Assembly (NCBI GenBank): GCA_049971355.1 | Contig: JBMFLE010000016.1 | Span: 1-15,358, forward strand | From: JBMFLE01 sp049971355 | Lineage (GTDB): Bacteria > Patescibacteriota > Patescibacteriia > UBA2591 > UBA4787 | Direction: 5' to 3' | Length of the DNA stretch: 15,358 nucleotides | Shown: piece by piece, positions 6,897-14,647 of the stretch | Numbering within the stretch: position 1 is the stretch's first letter | Layout: every line of letters starts with the position of its first letter | Position numbers and translations under genes: made by a program | Notes under the pieces: generated by a model | The model's input: only the letters and a program-made list of their open reading frames with translations | Told to the model about the DNA's origin: nothing | Database searches by the model: none

Positions 6897-7943
6897 ATGA
6901 AAAAAACAATTTTAATTTCTCTTTTAGTTTCATTAACTTTAGTTGGCGCCAGCTGCGTTAAGGTTAAAGTGGCCGCCTTTGATGGAGGAGTTTTTAAATC
7001 AATTGATAAGGGCCTTTCTTGGCAGCAAAAAGTGGCCCTTTTGGGCATCGGACAGCCGAAAACAATTGCCGGCGTTAATGTTTCTTTCTTAACTTTTAGC
7101 CCGCATGACAGTAATGTTCTTTATCTCGGAACAAAAGAAAATGGTTTATTTGTAAGTTATAATGGCGGAGATTCATGGCAGGGGGTAGAAAAATTGCCCC
7201 GGAGCACGATTAATGCTGTTGCACCAGATCCAAAATTAAAGCATATTGTTTATGTCGGAATTGGCGGAAGAATTTTTAAAAGTATTGACTGTTGTCAAAA
7301 CTGGCAAAATATTTATCTAGAAGCAGTGTCCGGTGTTGAGGTAACAAGTTTAGCAGTTGATCCGGTTGATAATTCAAAAATTTTAGCTGGTCTTTCTGAT
7401 GGACGACTTTTGCGAAGTGTAAATGGCGGGAGCAGCTGGTCAACTCTTTATGACTTTCGAGCTAAAATTAAGCAAATTTTAATCAATCCAAAAAATGCGC
7501 AGATTATTTATGTTAATACTCAGGGCACAGGTCTTTGGCGTTCAAGTAATGGCGGCGTAGATTGGCAAAATTTAGATGAACCGTTAAAAAAGTATCCTGG
7601 CGGTCGCGATATCGAGTGGATTATTTTTGATCAGAATAAAGACGATGCGATAGTAACCTCAAGTAGTTACGGCTTATTGCGTTCTGATAATGGCGGTCAA
7701 GAATGGTTTGATTATAAATTATTGCTTCAGCCAGGACGAATGAAAATTTCTGCTTTTGCCTTCAATCCAAATAATCCAAATGAGATTTATTATAGTACGG
7801 CAACAACCTTCTATCGGTCATTTGATGGTGGTAGAAATTGGCAGACCAAATCATTGCCCAGCAAAAGAGTGCCAGTTTTCATGTTGGTTGATCCAAATAA
7901 CCCAAGCGTCATTTATTTAGGAGTGATGAAAATAGAAAAATAA
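6897..7943 (+). CDS. Lipoprotein with seven Asp-box (BNR) repeats, beta-propeller
   Basis: A 348-residue protein with a lipoprotein-type signal: KK, a hydrophobic core, then LVGASC with the probable acylated C20. It should be anchored outside the membrane. The body is a beta-propeller marked by seven Asp boxes (S-x-[DN]-x-G-x-x-W): residues 35-42, 87-94, 129-136, 174-181, 216-223, 263-270 and 308-315, about 45 residues apart. This is the YCF48/sortilin/sialidase-type fold, but sialidase catalytic residues are not evident, so a binding or scaffold role is more likely than an enzyme. The third box is SIDCCQNW, with two cysteines where glycines are usual. Start: ATG at 6897 gives a standard signal peptide; a GGGAGG lies about 20 nt upstream, rather far. 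Confidence 0.85.
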   Translation: MKKTILISLLVSLTLVGASCVKVKVAAFDGGVFKSIDKGLSWQQKVALLGIGQPKTIAGVNVSFLTFSPHDSNVLYLGTKENGLFVSYNGGDSWQGVEKLPRSTINAVAPDPKLKHIVYVGIGGRIFKSIDCCQNWQNIYLEAVSGVEVTSLAVDPVDNSKILAGLSDGRLLRSVNGGSSWSTLYDFRAKIKQILINPKNAQIIYVNTQGTGLWRSSNGGVDWQNLDEPLKKYPGGRDIEWIIFDQNKDDAIVTSSSYGLLRSDNGGQEWFDYKLLLQPGRMKISAFAFNPNNPNEIYYSTATTFYRSFDGGRNWQTKSLPSKRVPVFMLVDPNNPSVIYLGVMKIEK

Positions 7944-7959
7944 AAAATCGCCAAATAAA

Positions 7960-8020
7960 AAGCTAAATAAAAGCGAATTAAACGCGAATTATTCGCATCA
8001 GATTCGCAGAAATTTAGCTT
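7960..8020 (+). promoter_or_regulatory. Three-tier symmetric hairpin in the nrdD leader
   Basis: Nested inverted repeats: outer AAGCTAAAT (7960-7968) with ATTTAGCTT (8012-8020); middle GCGAAT (7973-7978) with ATTCGC (8002-8007); inner GCGAAT (7984-7989) with ATTCGC (7991-7996). The two internal loops are symmetric (4x4 and 5x5 nt). It ends 24 nt before the nrdD ATG and starts 16 nt after the lipoprotein stop. It could be a leader structure controlling nrdD, a protein-binding dyad array, or a terminator for the upstream gene; the lack of a T run speaks against the last. No NrdR box is seen. Confidence 0.6.
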
Positions 8021-8044
8021 CTTATCAGTGATTATTTAGAGACT

Positions 8045-10138
8045 ATGGCAATTCTCAAAATCAAAAAAAGAGGTGGGCGTATTGTTCCCTTTGACCAAAC
8101 ACACATTACTAATGCCATTTTTAAGGCTATTACCGCAGTCAGTGAAGAGGATGGAAAATTATCAAAAAAACTTTCTGATAAAGTGGTTAAAATTTTAGAA
8201 CGACGCTATAAAAATAAAATTCCCGGGGTGGAAGATATTCAAGATGTCGTTGAAGAGGTCTTGATTTTATCTGATTTGGTCGAAGTGGCCAGGGCTTATA
8301 TTCTTTATCGTGAACAAAGGAGAAAAATTCGAGAGGCAATTACTGTTTCTGAGGAAGCAGTAGATAGAATTGATCAATACTTAGAAAAACTGGATTGGGA
8401 GGTTCGGGAAAATGCCAATATGATTTTTTCCTTACAGGGACTTAATCATTACGGAGTTTCTTATATTGCTAAAAAATATTGGCTAAACAAAATCTATCCA
8501 AAAGAAATTAGAGAAGCAAATGAGTCTGGGGATTTTCATCTTCATAACCTGGATACCCTTGGTCCATACTGTGCTGGTTGGGACCTTTATGACCTTTTAG
8601 TCAAAGGATTTGGTGGGGTGCCGGGAAAAGTTGAGGCAAAGCCGGCCAAACACCTTAGAACCGCCTTAGGTCAGGTAGTTAATTTTCTCTATACTCTTCA
8701 GGGCGAAACAGCTGGCGCGGTTTCTTTTTCAAATTTTGATACACTTTTGTCCCCATTTATTCGTTATGATAATTTGAATTACCAACAGGTAAAGCAAGCG
8801 CTTCAGGAGTTTATGTTTAATATGTCGGTGCCAACTCGTGTCGGCTTCCAAAATCCTTTTTCGAATCTGACCCTAGATTTAAGGCCCTCTCTAGCTTTTG
8901 CCAAAATGCCAGTAATCATTGGCGGAAAACCCCAGAAGGAAACTTATCAAGAATTTGAGGAAGAAATGAAAATTTTTAATAAGGCCCTTTACGAGATATA
9001 TATGGAGGGGGACGCTAAACACCGCGTTTTTACTTTTCCAATTCCCACTATTAACATTACCAAAGATTTTCCTTGGCAAGAACCGGCTTTTGACGGAATA
9101 TTTGAAGCCTCGGCAAAATACGGAATAAATTATTTTGCCAATTATATTAACTCCGATATGAAACCGGAGGAGGCGAGGAGTATGTGTTGCCGGCTTAGGC
9201 TCGACTTGCGCGAGCTTTACAATCGGGGTGGCGGAGGACTGTTTGGCAGCGGAAGTTTAACTGGGTCGGTGGGGGTGTGTACGATTAATTTGCCAAGAAT
9301 TGGTTATTTGTCCAAAACTAAAAAAGAGTTTTTTGAAAGATTAGCTAAAATAATGGATTTGGCAAAAGAGAGTTTAGAAGTTAAAAGAAAAACTGTAGAA
9401 GAATTTATAGAAAAAGGACTTTATCCATATTCGAGATATTATTTACAAAGCGTGAAACAAATAAGGGGAAAATATTGGGCAAATCATTTCTCAACCATAG
9501 GTCTGGTTGGAATGAATGAAGCCCTGCTTAATTTTATGGGTAAAGATATCTCCTCAAGGGAGGGAATACGATTTGCTCTTGAAGTGTTAGATTTTATGAG
9601 AGAGAGGTTGATTAAATATCAGGAAGAAACTAAAAACATTTATAATTTAGAACAAACGCCTGCTGAATCAACTTCATACAGATTGGCCTTAAAAGATAAA
9701 GAAAGATATCCTGAGATTATTACTGCCGGAAGCAAAGAGGTTCCTTATTATACCAATAGCTCCCAACTTCCCGTAAATTATACTGATGATCTTTTTGAGG
9801 CCCTAAGACTTCAAGACGAACTTCAGGGTAAATATACAGGCGGCAGCGTTTTTCATATCTTTTTAGGAGAAAAATTGCCAAGCGGGGAAATGGTAAAAAA
9901 AATGGTTAAAAAAATTTTTGAAAATTTCAAATTGCCCTATATTACAGTGACCCCCACTTTTTCGATCTGCCCAGTTCATGGTTACCTTTCTGGAGAACAT
10001 TTCTACTGTCCAAAATGCGTAGTTAAACAGCCCTGTGAAGTTTATTCGCGAGTAGTTGGCTATCTTCAGCCAGTTCAACATTGGAATGTAGGAAAACAGG
10101 AAGAGTTTAGACAAAGAAAATGGTTTAAGATAAATTAA
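8045..10138 (+). CDS. nrdD: Anaerobic (class III) ribonucleoside-triphosphate reductase
   Basis: A 697-residue glycyl-radical enzyme that reduces ribonucleotides to deoxyribonucleotides under anaerobic conditions. An N-terminal ATP cone (about 1-95; KIKKRGGRIVPFDQTHI) gives allosteric control of activity. The barrel shows FHLHNLDTLGPYCAGW (C176), FLYTLQGETAGAVSFSNFD (about 214-232), MCCRLRLDLRELYNRG with the likely thiyl-radical cysteine at 381/382, and GSLTGSVGVCTINLPRIGY (403-421). QTPAESTSYRLAL at 537-549 is the usual late motif. The C-terminus has a metal-binding cluster (C642, H645, C655, C658, C664) and the glycyl-radical loop RVVGYLQP with G672. The enzyme needs the radical-SAM activase NrdG, which is not in this window. 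mltG follows after 16 nt. Confidence 0.96.
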   Translation: MAILKIKKRGGRIVPFDQTHITNAIFKAITAVSEEDGKLSKKLSDKVVKILERRYKNKIPGVEDIQDVVEEVLILSDLVEVARAYILYREQRRKIREAITVSEEAVDRIDQYLEKLDWEVRENANMIFSLQGLNHYGVSYIAKKYWLNKIYPKEIREANESGDFHLHNLDTLGPYCAGWDLYDLLVKGFGGVPGKVEAKPAKHLRTALGQVVNFLYTLQGETAGAVSFSNFDTLLSPFIRYDNLNYQQVKQALQEFMFNMSVPTRVGFQNPFSNLTLDLRPSLAFAKMPVIIGGKPQKETYQEFEEEMKIFNKALYEIYMEGDAKHRVFTFPIPTINITKDFPWQEPAFDGIFEASAKYGINYFANYINSDMKPEEARSMCCRLRLDLRELYNRGGGGLFGSGSLTGSVGVCTINLPRIGYLSKTKKEFFERLAKIMDLAKESLEVKRKTVEEFIEKGLYPYSRYYLQSVKQIRGKYWANHFSTIGLVGMNEALLNFMGKDISSREGIRFALEVLDFMRERLIKYQEETKNIYNLEQTPAESTSYRLALKDKERYPEIITAGSKEVPYYTNSSQLPVNYTDDLFEALRLQDELQGKYTGGSVFHIFLGEKLPSGEMVKKMVKKIFENFKLPYITVTPTFSICPVHGYLSGEHFYCPKCVVKQPCEVYSRVVGYLQPVQHWNVGKQEEFRQRKWFKIN

Positions 10139-10154
10139 ATTCTACAATTTTGGT

Positions 10155-11165
10155 ATGCCAACTAAAGCGATAACAATTGGTTACATTATTTTTGTTATTT
10201 TGGCTATTATTTTATATTTGAATTGGCAGGCCATGGCACCGAAAAGTAAAGAGTTCAATCCGCAGTTGTTTCAGATTGAAAAAGGAGAGGGCGTTCAAGA
10301 GATAGGACAGAAACTAAAAAAGATGAATTTAATTAGGAATGATAAAATTTTTCAGATATTAGCCTTTTTACTTAATATCAGAAAAAAATTTCAGCCAGGG
10401 GAATATAGTTTAAGTCCTAATATGGATTTGTTAGAGGTGATTAAAGTTTTAACCAGCCAAAAGAGCGCGCTGGAAAGGGAAATTACAATTATCGAGGGCT
10501 GGTCAACCAAAGAAATAGCTGATTATTTAGACGAAAGAGGTATAATTAAAAAAGAAGCGTTCCTCGCTGAATTACAAAACGAATTAGCAAAATATAAAGC
10601 TGATTACGAATTTTTAAGAAATTTACCAACCAATGCTTCGCTCGAAGGTTTTTTATTCCCTGACACTTATAGAGTCTATAAAGAAACAACAGCTGAAGCA
10701 ATAATTAGGAAGATGTTAGAAAATTTTGAGAACAAAATAACGCCTGAAATGATAGTAGAAATTAAAAAGCAAAATCGAACACTTTTTGAAGTTATTACTC
10801 TGGCCAGTTTGGTTGAGAAAGAAGCAGCTGACGAGATTGAAAGGAGATTAATTGCTGATATTTTTTGGCGCCGATTGGATAATCAAATTCCACTTCAATC
10901 ATGCGCTAGTATCAATTATATTTTAGGAACCTCGAAGCGTCGGCTATCTTTTAAGGAAACCAGAACACCCTCATCATACAATACTTATATTAATAAAGGA
11001 TTGCCGCCGGGGCCGATAAATAATCCCGGTCTTTCGGCAATTAAAGCAGTAATTTATCCACTCAAAAATGACTACTGGTTTTTTTTGGCCACTGACGAAG
11101 GGAAGACAATATTTAGTCGGACCAAAGAAGAACATAACAAAAATAAGGATATTTATCTTAAATAA
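10155..11165 (+). CDS. mltG: Endolytic murein transglycosylase MltG
   Basis: A 336-residue single-pass membrane enzyme that cuts nascent glycan strands and so sets strand length. A transmembrane segment lies at about residues 6-23, with the rest outside. A LysM-like region follows (about 36-100; FQIEKGEGVQEIGQKL, FQPGEYSLSP). The YceG catalytic domain shows EGFLFPDTYRV (164-174), LASLVEKEA with the catalytic glutamate E221, and KGLPPGPINNPGLSAIKA (281-298). At the usual PLQSDATV position the sequence is PLQSCASINYILG, so the aspartate is replaced by C250, an oddity near the active site. It sits 16 nt after nrdD and 27 nt before the S8 protease, probably in one transcript. Confidence 0.94.
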   Translation: MPTKAITIGYIIFVILAIILYLNWQAMAPKSKEFNPQLFQIEKGEGVQEIGQKLKKMNLIRNDKIFQILAFLLNIRKKFQPGEYSLSPNMDLLEVIKVLTSQKSALEREITIIEGWSTKEIADYLDERGIIKKEAFLAELQNELAKYKADYEFLRNLPTNASLEGFLFPDTYRVYKETTAEAIIRKMLENFENKITPEMIVEIKKQNRTLFEVITLASLVEKEAADEIERRLIADIFWRRLDNQIPLQSCASINYILGTSKRRLSFKETRTPSSYNTYINKGLPPGPINNPGLSAIKAVIYPLKNDYWFFLATDEGKTIFSRTKEEHNKNKDIYLK

Positions 11166-11192
11166 ACGGATATAACCCTAAATTTTGAAAAT

Positions 11193-13430
11193 ATGTTAAA
11201 CTTTAAATCAAAAATTTATTTTCCAATTTTTATTTTATTTTTATTTTTTATTTTTTATTTTTTATTTAATAATTATGTTTCTGATTCAAAGAATATTCGG
11301 GCTAACTATCTACCCGGTCAGTTATTAGTTAAATTAAAAACATCGAATAAAATTTATAAAATTAATTATCGAGACAACCCAAATTTATTAGAAGTTCAAA
11401 AAATAATTTTAAAACAAAAAGAAATTGAATACGCGGAACCAAATTATCTCTTAAAAGCCAGTTATATTTCTAACGATCCTCTTTATTTGGAGCAATGGAA
11501 TCTGACAAAAATTCAAGCACCTCAGGCCTGGGATTTAATTCAGGGCGGTTCTGAAGATGTTATTATCGCTGTTTTAGATACCGGCGTTGATATTGATCAC
11601 CCGGATTTAAAAAAAAATATCTGGGTAAATCAAAAAGAAATACCAGGTAATGGTTTAGATGATGATAAAAATGGTTATATTGATGATTATTATGGTTGGG
11701 ATTTTATCAGAGGGGTGCCCAATCCAAAACCCAAATTTGATGAAGAATATGAATCAGGTCCTATCCACCACGGGACAGTGGTGGCAGGTATTGCCGCAGC
11801 CACAGGCAACAATCAGCAGGGGGTAATTGGTTTGGCTTGGAAGAGTAAAATTATGGCCCTGCGAGTTTTAAATAGTCAGGGTGCGGGTTCTGTTGGGGCG
11901 GTAATTGAAGCAGTTAATTATGCCAAAAATCAGGGGGCGAAAATAATTAACTTAAGTTTTGTTGGTAATAATCGAAGCGAATTTTTAGCTCAGGCCCTAA
12001 AACAGGCCTGGAAAGAAGGATTAATTATTGTGGCCGCGGCTGGTAATGAGTCAACGGACCAAACTGAAGATTTAGATTTGGTTCCGGCTTATCCAATTTG
12101 TTTAGACGCCGATGATGTTGATAACTATATTATTGGAGTGGGAGCAACCGATCAATTAGACCGAAAGTCCCCTTTTTCAAACTATGGTTCTAAATGTGTT
12201 GATTTAATGGCGCCGGGCAGTCACATTTATGGTTTATTGGTTTATAACCAATCATTACCTGAATACAAAGAATATTATGGCGGCTATTGGTCAGGAACTT
12301 CATTGGCTGTGCCTTTAGTTTCAGCCACTGCTGCCTTAATAAAGTCTTTAAATCCATTATTAAACAATCAACAAATTAGAGATATTATTTTGGATCAATC
12401 AGATAATATAGACGCTGAGAATTTGAATTTTATCGGAAAGATAGGGAGGGGCCGACTCAATACTTATCGAGCAGTGAATTATACCTATCTACAAATGGTT
12501 CAGTCTCCGCAAACACGTTATATTATTACAGGGGCTGGGCCAGGTGGCGGACCGCATGTTAGAATTATGAAGTCAAATGGTTTACCAATTGCTAACTTTA
12601 TGGCTTATGATCGTAAATTTCGCGGGGGAGTAAAAGTTGCTGCGGCTGATGTTGATGGTGATGGTCAAGAAGAAATTATTACTGTTCCAGCTTCAAGGGG
12701 TGGTGCCCATGTAAGAATTTTTAATCTTTACGGTCAGCTTAAAAATCATTTTTTTGCTTTGAATAATTATTATCAAGGATTAAATGTTGCTGCTTGTGAT
12801 TTAAACAAAGATTCAAAGGCAGAAATTATAGTTGCGCCTAATGGTAAACGAAAACCAGAAGTCTTTATTTATGATTATCAAGGACACTTAATAGATCAAT
12901 TTTCAGTTTATAATAAATCTTTCCAGGGTGAGGTTAAAGTGGCTTGTGGTGACATTGATGGTGACGAAGAAAATGAAATTATTATTAGTCTTGGCCAGAC
13001 GGGGCCGCCGATTGTTAGAATATTTAATCGGAAAGGAGAATTAGAAATTGAATGGTTTGCTTTTTTACAAAAATTTACTGGCGGAGTAAATTTGGCAGTG
13101 GGAGATGTGAATAATGATGGAAAATTAGAAATTATTACTAGTATCGCCTCAGGAGCTGGTCCATATTTAAGAGTTTTCGATTATTTCGGATTTCTCCAAG
13201 TACAATTTTTAGCTTACGATCGTGGCTATTTTCAGGGAGTCAATTTAGCGGTCGGCGATTTAAATGGTGATGGTCAGGCAGAAATTATTACCGGCACCAG
13301 CCGAAAAGCCACGCCCCACGTTCGAATATTTGATTATTTAGGAAGAGGTCTAGGTGGATTTTTTGCCTACGATAAAAAATTTTTAGGAGGTGTTAATTTG
13401 GCAACAATAAAAGAAGGGGACGAGCACTAG
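11193..13430 (+). CDS. S8 (subtilisin-like) protease with C-terminal FG-GAP-type repeats
   Basis: A 745-residue secreted or membrane-anchored protease. Residues 8-28 are a very hydrophobic, phenylalanine-rich segment serving as signal or anchor. Residues about 38-90 (YLPGQLLVKLK, EYAEPNYLL) resemble the I9-type propeptide that folds and inhibits the enzyme. The peptidase domain has the full triad: D129 in VLDTGVD, H193 in HHGTVVAG and S370 in GTSLAVP, plus the oxyanion N285 in AAAGNES. After about residue 440 come five repeats of ~50 residues with calcium-type loops (DVDGDGQEEIIT at 487-498, DLNKDSKAEIIV, DIDGDEENEIII, DVNNDGKLEIIT, DLNGDGQAEIIT), preceded by GPGGGPHVRI. These resemble FG-GAP/VCBS repeats and likely form a propeller for surface binding. 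It is the last plus-strand gene before the convergent rRNA operon. Confidence 0.93.
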   Translation: MLNFKSKIYFPIFILFLFFIFYFLFNNYVSDSKNIRANYLPGQLLVKLKTSNKIYKINYRDNPNLLEVQKIILKQKEIEYAEPNYLLKASYISNDPLYLEQWNLTKIQAPQAWDLIQGGSEDVIIAVLDTGVDIDHPDLKKNIWVNQKEIPGNGLDDDKNGYIDDYYGWDFIRGVPNPKPKFDEEYESGPIHHGTVVAGIAAATGNNQQGVIGLAWKSKIMALRVLNSQGAGSVGAVIEAVNYAKNQGAKIINLSFVGNNRSEFLAQALKQAWKEGLIIVAAAGNESTDQTEDLDLVPAYPICLDADDVDNYIIGVGATDQLDRKSPFSNYGSKCVDLMAPGSHIYGLLVYNQSLPEYKEYYGGYWSGTSLAVPLVSATAALIKSLNPLLNNQQIRDIILDQSDNIDAENLNFIGKIGRGRLNTYRAVNYTYLQMVQSPQTRYIITGAGPGGGPHVRIMKSNGLPIANFMAYDRKFRGGVKVAAADVDGDGQEEIITVPASRGGAHVRIFNLYGQLKNHFFALNNYYQGLNVAACDLNKDSKAEIIVAPNGKRKPEVFIYDYQGHLIDQFSVYNKSFQGEVKVACGDIDGDEENEIIISLGQTGPPIVRIFNRKGELEIEWFAFLQKFTGGVNLAVGDVNNDGKLEIITSIASGAGPYLRVFDYFGFLQVQFLAYDRGYFQGVNLAVGDLNGDGQAEIITGTSRKATPHVRIFDYLGRGLGGFFAYDKKFLGGVNLATIKEGDEH

Positions 13431-13461
13431 TTTTAAAGACCTTAAAAAATAAGGCGAATAT

Positions 13462-13582
13462 TTAAAGGTTGATATTAGGAGATGCAGTTTCGATAATAAT
13501 CAGATCGCCGCCATTTTCAGCCACTCATTTTTTAGTTTTTTGAATTTTTTTATTTATTTTCTGTTTTTTGACCCGATAGGAC
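13462..13582 (-). pseudogene. Possible decayed gene end, minus strand
   Basis: One minus-strand frame reads SYRVKKQKINKKIQKTKK, meets a TGA at 13525-13527, then continues VAENGGDLIIIETASPNINL to TAA at 13462-13464. The second part looks like real protein sequence, so the TGA may be a nonsense mutation in a dead gene. Family not recognised. Chance cannot be excluded at this length. Confidence 0.25.
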
Positions 13583-13608
13583 TATATAGAACTTAACAAA
13601 CAAATTTA

Positions 13609-13647
13609 TGTCTACTGAAATGAGACGATCGTCCAAATCAGTAGACA
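13609..13647. repeat. 39-bp nested palindrome with CGATCG centre
   Basis: Perfect 10-bp arms TGTCTACTGA (13609-13618) and TCAGTAGACA (13638-13647) enclose a second perfect 10-bp palindrome GACGATCGTC (13624-13633). Same size and CGATCG centre as 1640-1679, though the outer arms differ. It lies in the spacer between convergent transcripts. Confidence 0.65.
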
Positions 13648-13670
13648 AACAAAATTTTCATTAGCCTACT

Positions 13671-13692
13671 TATTGGGCTCCGGAACCCAATA
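13671..13692. repeat. Inverted repeat TATTGGG / CCCAATA
   Basis: 7-bp perfect arms with an 8-nt loop (CTCCGGAA) in the spacer after the S8 protease. Partial copies of the arm follow (CTATTGGCCTACTAATA near 13706). It could be a weak terminator for the S8 gene but has no clean T run. Confidence 0.4.
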
Positions 13693-13696
13693 GTTT

Positions 13697-13810
13697 TCAC
13701 CTTACTATTGGCCTACTAATAACAAAATCTCGGCTAACTTTTAATAGGCTTTTAAATTCTTCAATAATGACAAGGGTTTTAGAGGTCTCACTTTCCAGGG
13801 ACTGTCCCCA
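13697..13810 (-). pseudogene. Possible decayed frame, minus strand
   Basis: A minus-strand frame of about 35 codons, LESETSKTLVIIEEFKSLLK then VSRDFVISRPIVR, stops at 13697-13699. It starts within a REP-like palindrome (13798-13809) and has no start codon. It may belong to the same dead gene as 13462-13582. Weak evidence. Confidence 0.2.
13798..13809. repeat. REP-like palindrome GGGACTGTCCCC
   Basis: GGGAC-T-GTCCC, with the same ACTGT centre and orientation as the GTGACTGTCAC elements at the left end, but GGG/CCC arms. Probably a sister repeat family. Confidence 0.5.
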
Positions 13811-13849
13811 ACTCGCTAACTCGTTAATAATAAATAAATTAATAATTTT

Positions 13850-13864
13850 GGGGGACTATCCCCC
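13850..13864. repeat. REP-like palindrome GGGGGACTATCCCCC
   Basis: GGGGGA-CTA-TCCCCC, 6-bp G/C arms, a variant of the element 41 nt upstream. It lies 10 nt before the bidirectional terminator. Confidence 0.5.
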
Positions 13865-13873
13865 ATCTTTAAA

Positions 13874-13902
13874 CAAAAAAATTGGAAAATCCAATCTTTT
13901 TT
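13874..13902 (-). terminator. Bidirectional Rho-independent terminator, end of the rRNA operon
   Basis: Stem ATTGGA / TCCAAT (13881-13886 and 13890-13895) with an AAA loop, flanked by A7 on the left and a T6 run on the right. It therefore gives a hairpin plus U-tract on both strands. On the minus strand it lies about 105 nt beyond the 5S 3' end; on the plus strand it would stop read-through from the S8 gene, 450 nt upstream. Confidence 0.65.
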
Positions 13903-14005
13903 ATTTCTTATAAATAAAGAGTGTTAACCCTGTATTTTGTCTTCACTCGAGAAAATGTAAACTATCGTTTTTCCATTTTACTCCCTGTTCGACAAAATAA
14001 AAAAT

Positions 14006-14120
14006 CCCGGCGCTGGCCTACTCTCGCAGTCCTAAAAGGACTACTACCATCAGCGCTGGCTAGTTTTACGACTCTGTTCGGGATGGGAAGAGGTAGAACC
14101 TAGCCGCTCAAAGCACCGGG
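14006..14120 (-). rRNA. rrf: 5S ribosomal RNA
   Basis: Read on the minus strand this 115-nt segment begins CCCGGTGCT and ends AGCGCCGGG, the closing helix I. The conserved internal blocks are present: CCCATCCCGAACAGAG, GATGGTAGT and GCGAGAGTAG. Ends are placed at the limits of helix I and may be off by a base or two. It lies about 130 nt beyond the 23S 3' end, in the usual 23S-5S order, with no tRNA between. Confidence 0.93.
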
Positions 14121-14131
14121 CAATATTTTGG

Positions 14132-14216
14132 TTACGAACAGATAGGCTACGAACAGGCAGGCTACGAAATACCGGGTAGGCTACGAAATACGAATTTGTA
14201 CGAATATACGAATTTT
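14132..14216. repeat. TACGAA repeat array in the 23S-5S spacer
   Basis: Seven ACGAA units in 85 nt; three are GGCTACGAA (14145, 14160, 14179). Unit spacing is irregular (about 15-20 nt, then 8-11). Similar motifs occur at 6802-6834. No tRNA or coding sequence is seen in this spacer. Confidence 0.5.
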
Positions 14217-14249
14217 AGTATTTAGTAGCCGAATTGTTTTGGTTCTTAA

Positions 14250-14570
14250 TGAGGTAAGTAAGAAGATTTCGACTGATTAGGACCCCTCAGCTCAAACCAT
14301 TACTGGCCTTACACTTAGGGCCTATTTACCTGGTCATCTCCCAGGAGTCTATCCCGTCTGTAGAACAGATGGCACGAAACCCAATCTTGAGGACGGCTTC
14401 ACGCTTAGATGCTTTCAGCGTTTATCCGTGCCGAACGTGGCTACCCAGCTATGCCCTTGGCAGGACAACTGGTAAACCAGAGGTTCGTCCTTCTCGGTCC
14501 TCTCGTACTAGAGAAGAGCCCTCTCAAGTTTCGCACGTCCGTGGCAGATAGGAGACCGAACTGTCTTACG
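14250..14570 (-). rRNA. rrl: 23S ribosomal RNA, 3' exon (E. coli ~2594 to 3' end)
   Basis: On the minus strand the exon begins CGTAAGACAGTTCGGTC, equivalent to E. coli C2594 onward, and includes A2602. The sarcin-ricin loop CTAGTACGAGAGGACCGAG is at 14493-14511. The 3' end lies near 14250, judged from CTAATCAGTCGAAA (the usual CUAAUCGAUCGAGG region); it cannot be fixed because the pairing 5' end is outside the window. Length about 320 nt against 311 in E. coli. The upstream exon is separated by a 645-nt intron. Confidence 0.93.
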
Positions 14571-14647
14571 CATATTAATCTGTTATTACTAACAGTATAG
14601 ACTATACCTTCACCCTCTTAAAAATCATTAAGGAGGGGCTGACGTTT

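Noticed and set aside
8891..10114. Two minus-strand ORFs inside nrdD and one inside holB (6474-6668)
   Set aside because: They are antisense shadows of genes with clear family motifs.
13933..13999. 9-bp inverted repeat TATTTTGTC / GACAAAATA flanking a 49-nt stretch near the 5S 3' end
   Set aside because: It could be a processing stem but does not flank the 5S gene, and arms this AT-rich arise easily by chance.
13431..14005. Alternative genetic code (UGA as Gly or Trp) suggested by an in-frame TGA
   Set aside because: All intact genes are free of internal TGA and the only cases are in decayed fragments.
13921..14103. Plus-strand ORF of 60 codons
   Set aside because: Most of it is antisense to the 5S rRNA gene; no start context or protein-like composition.
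14369..14600. Two overlapping plus-strand ORFs of about 60 codons
   Set aside because: They lie antisense inside the 23S 3' exon, whose rRNA identity is certain (sarcin-ricin loop, helix blocks).
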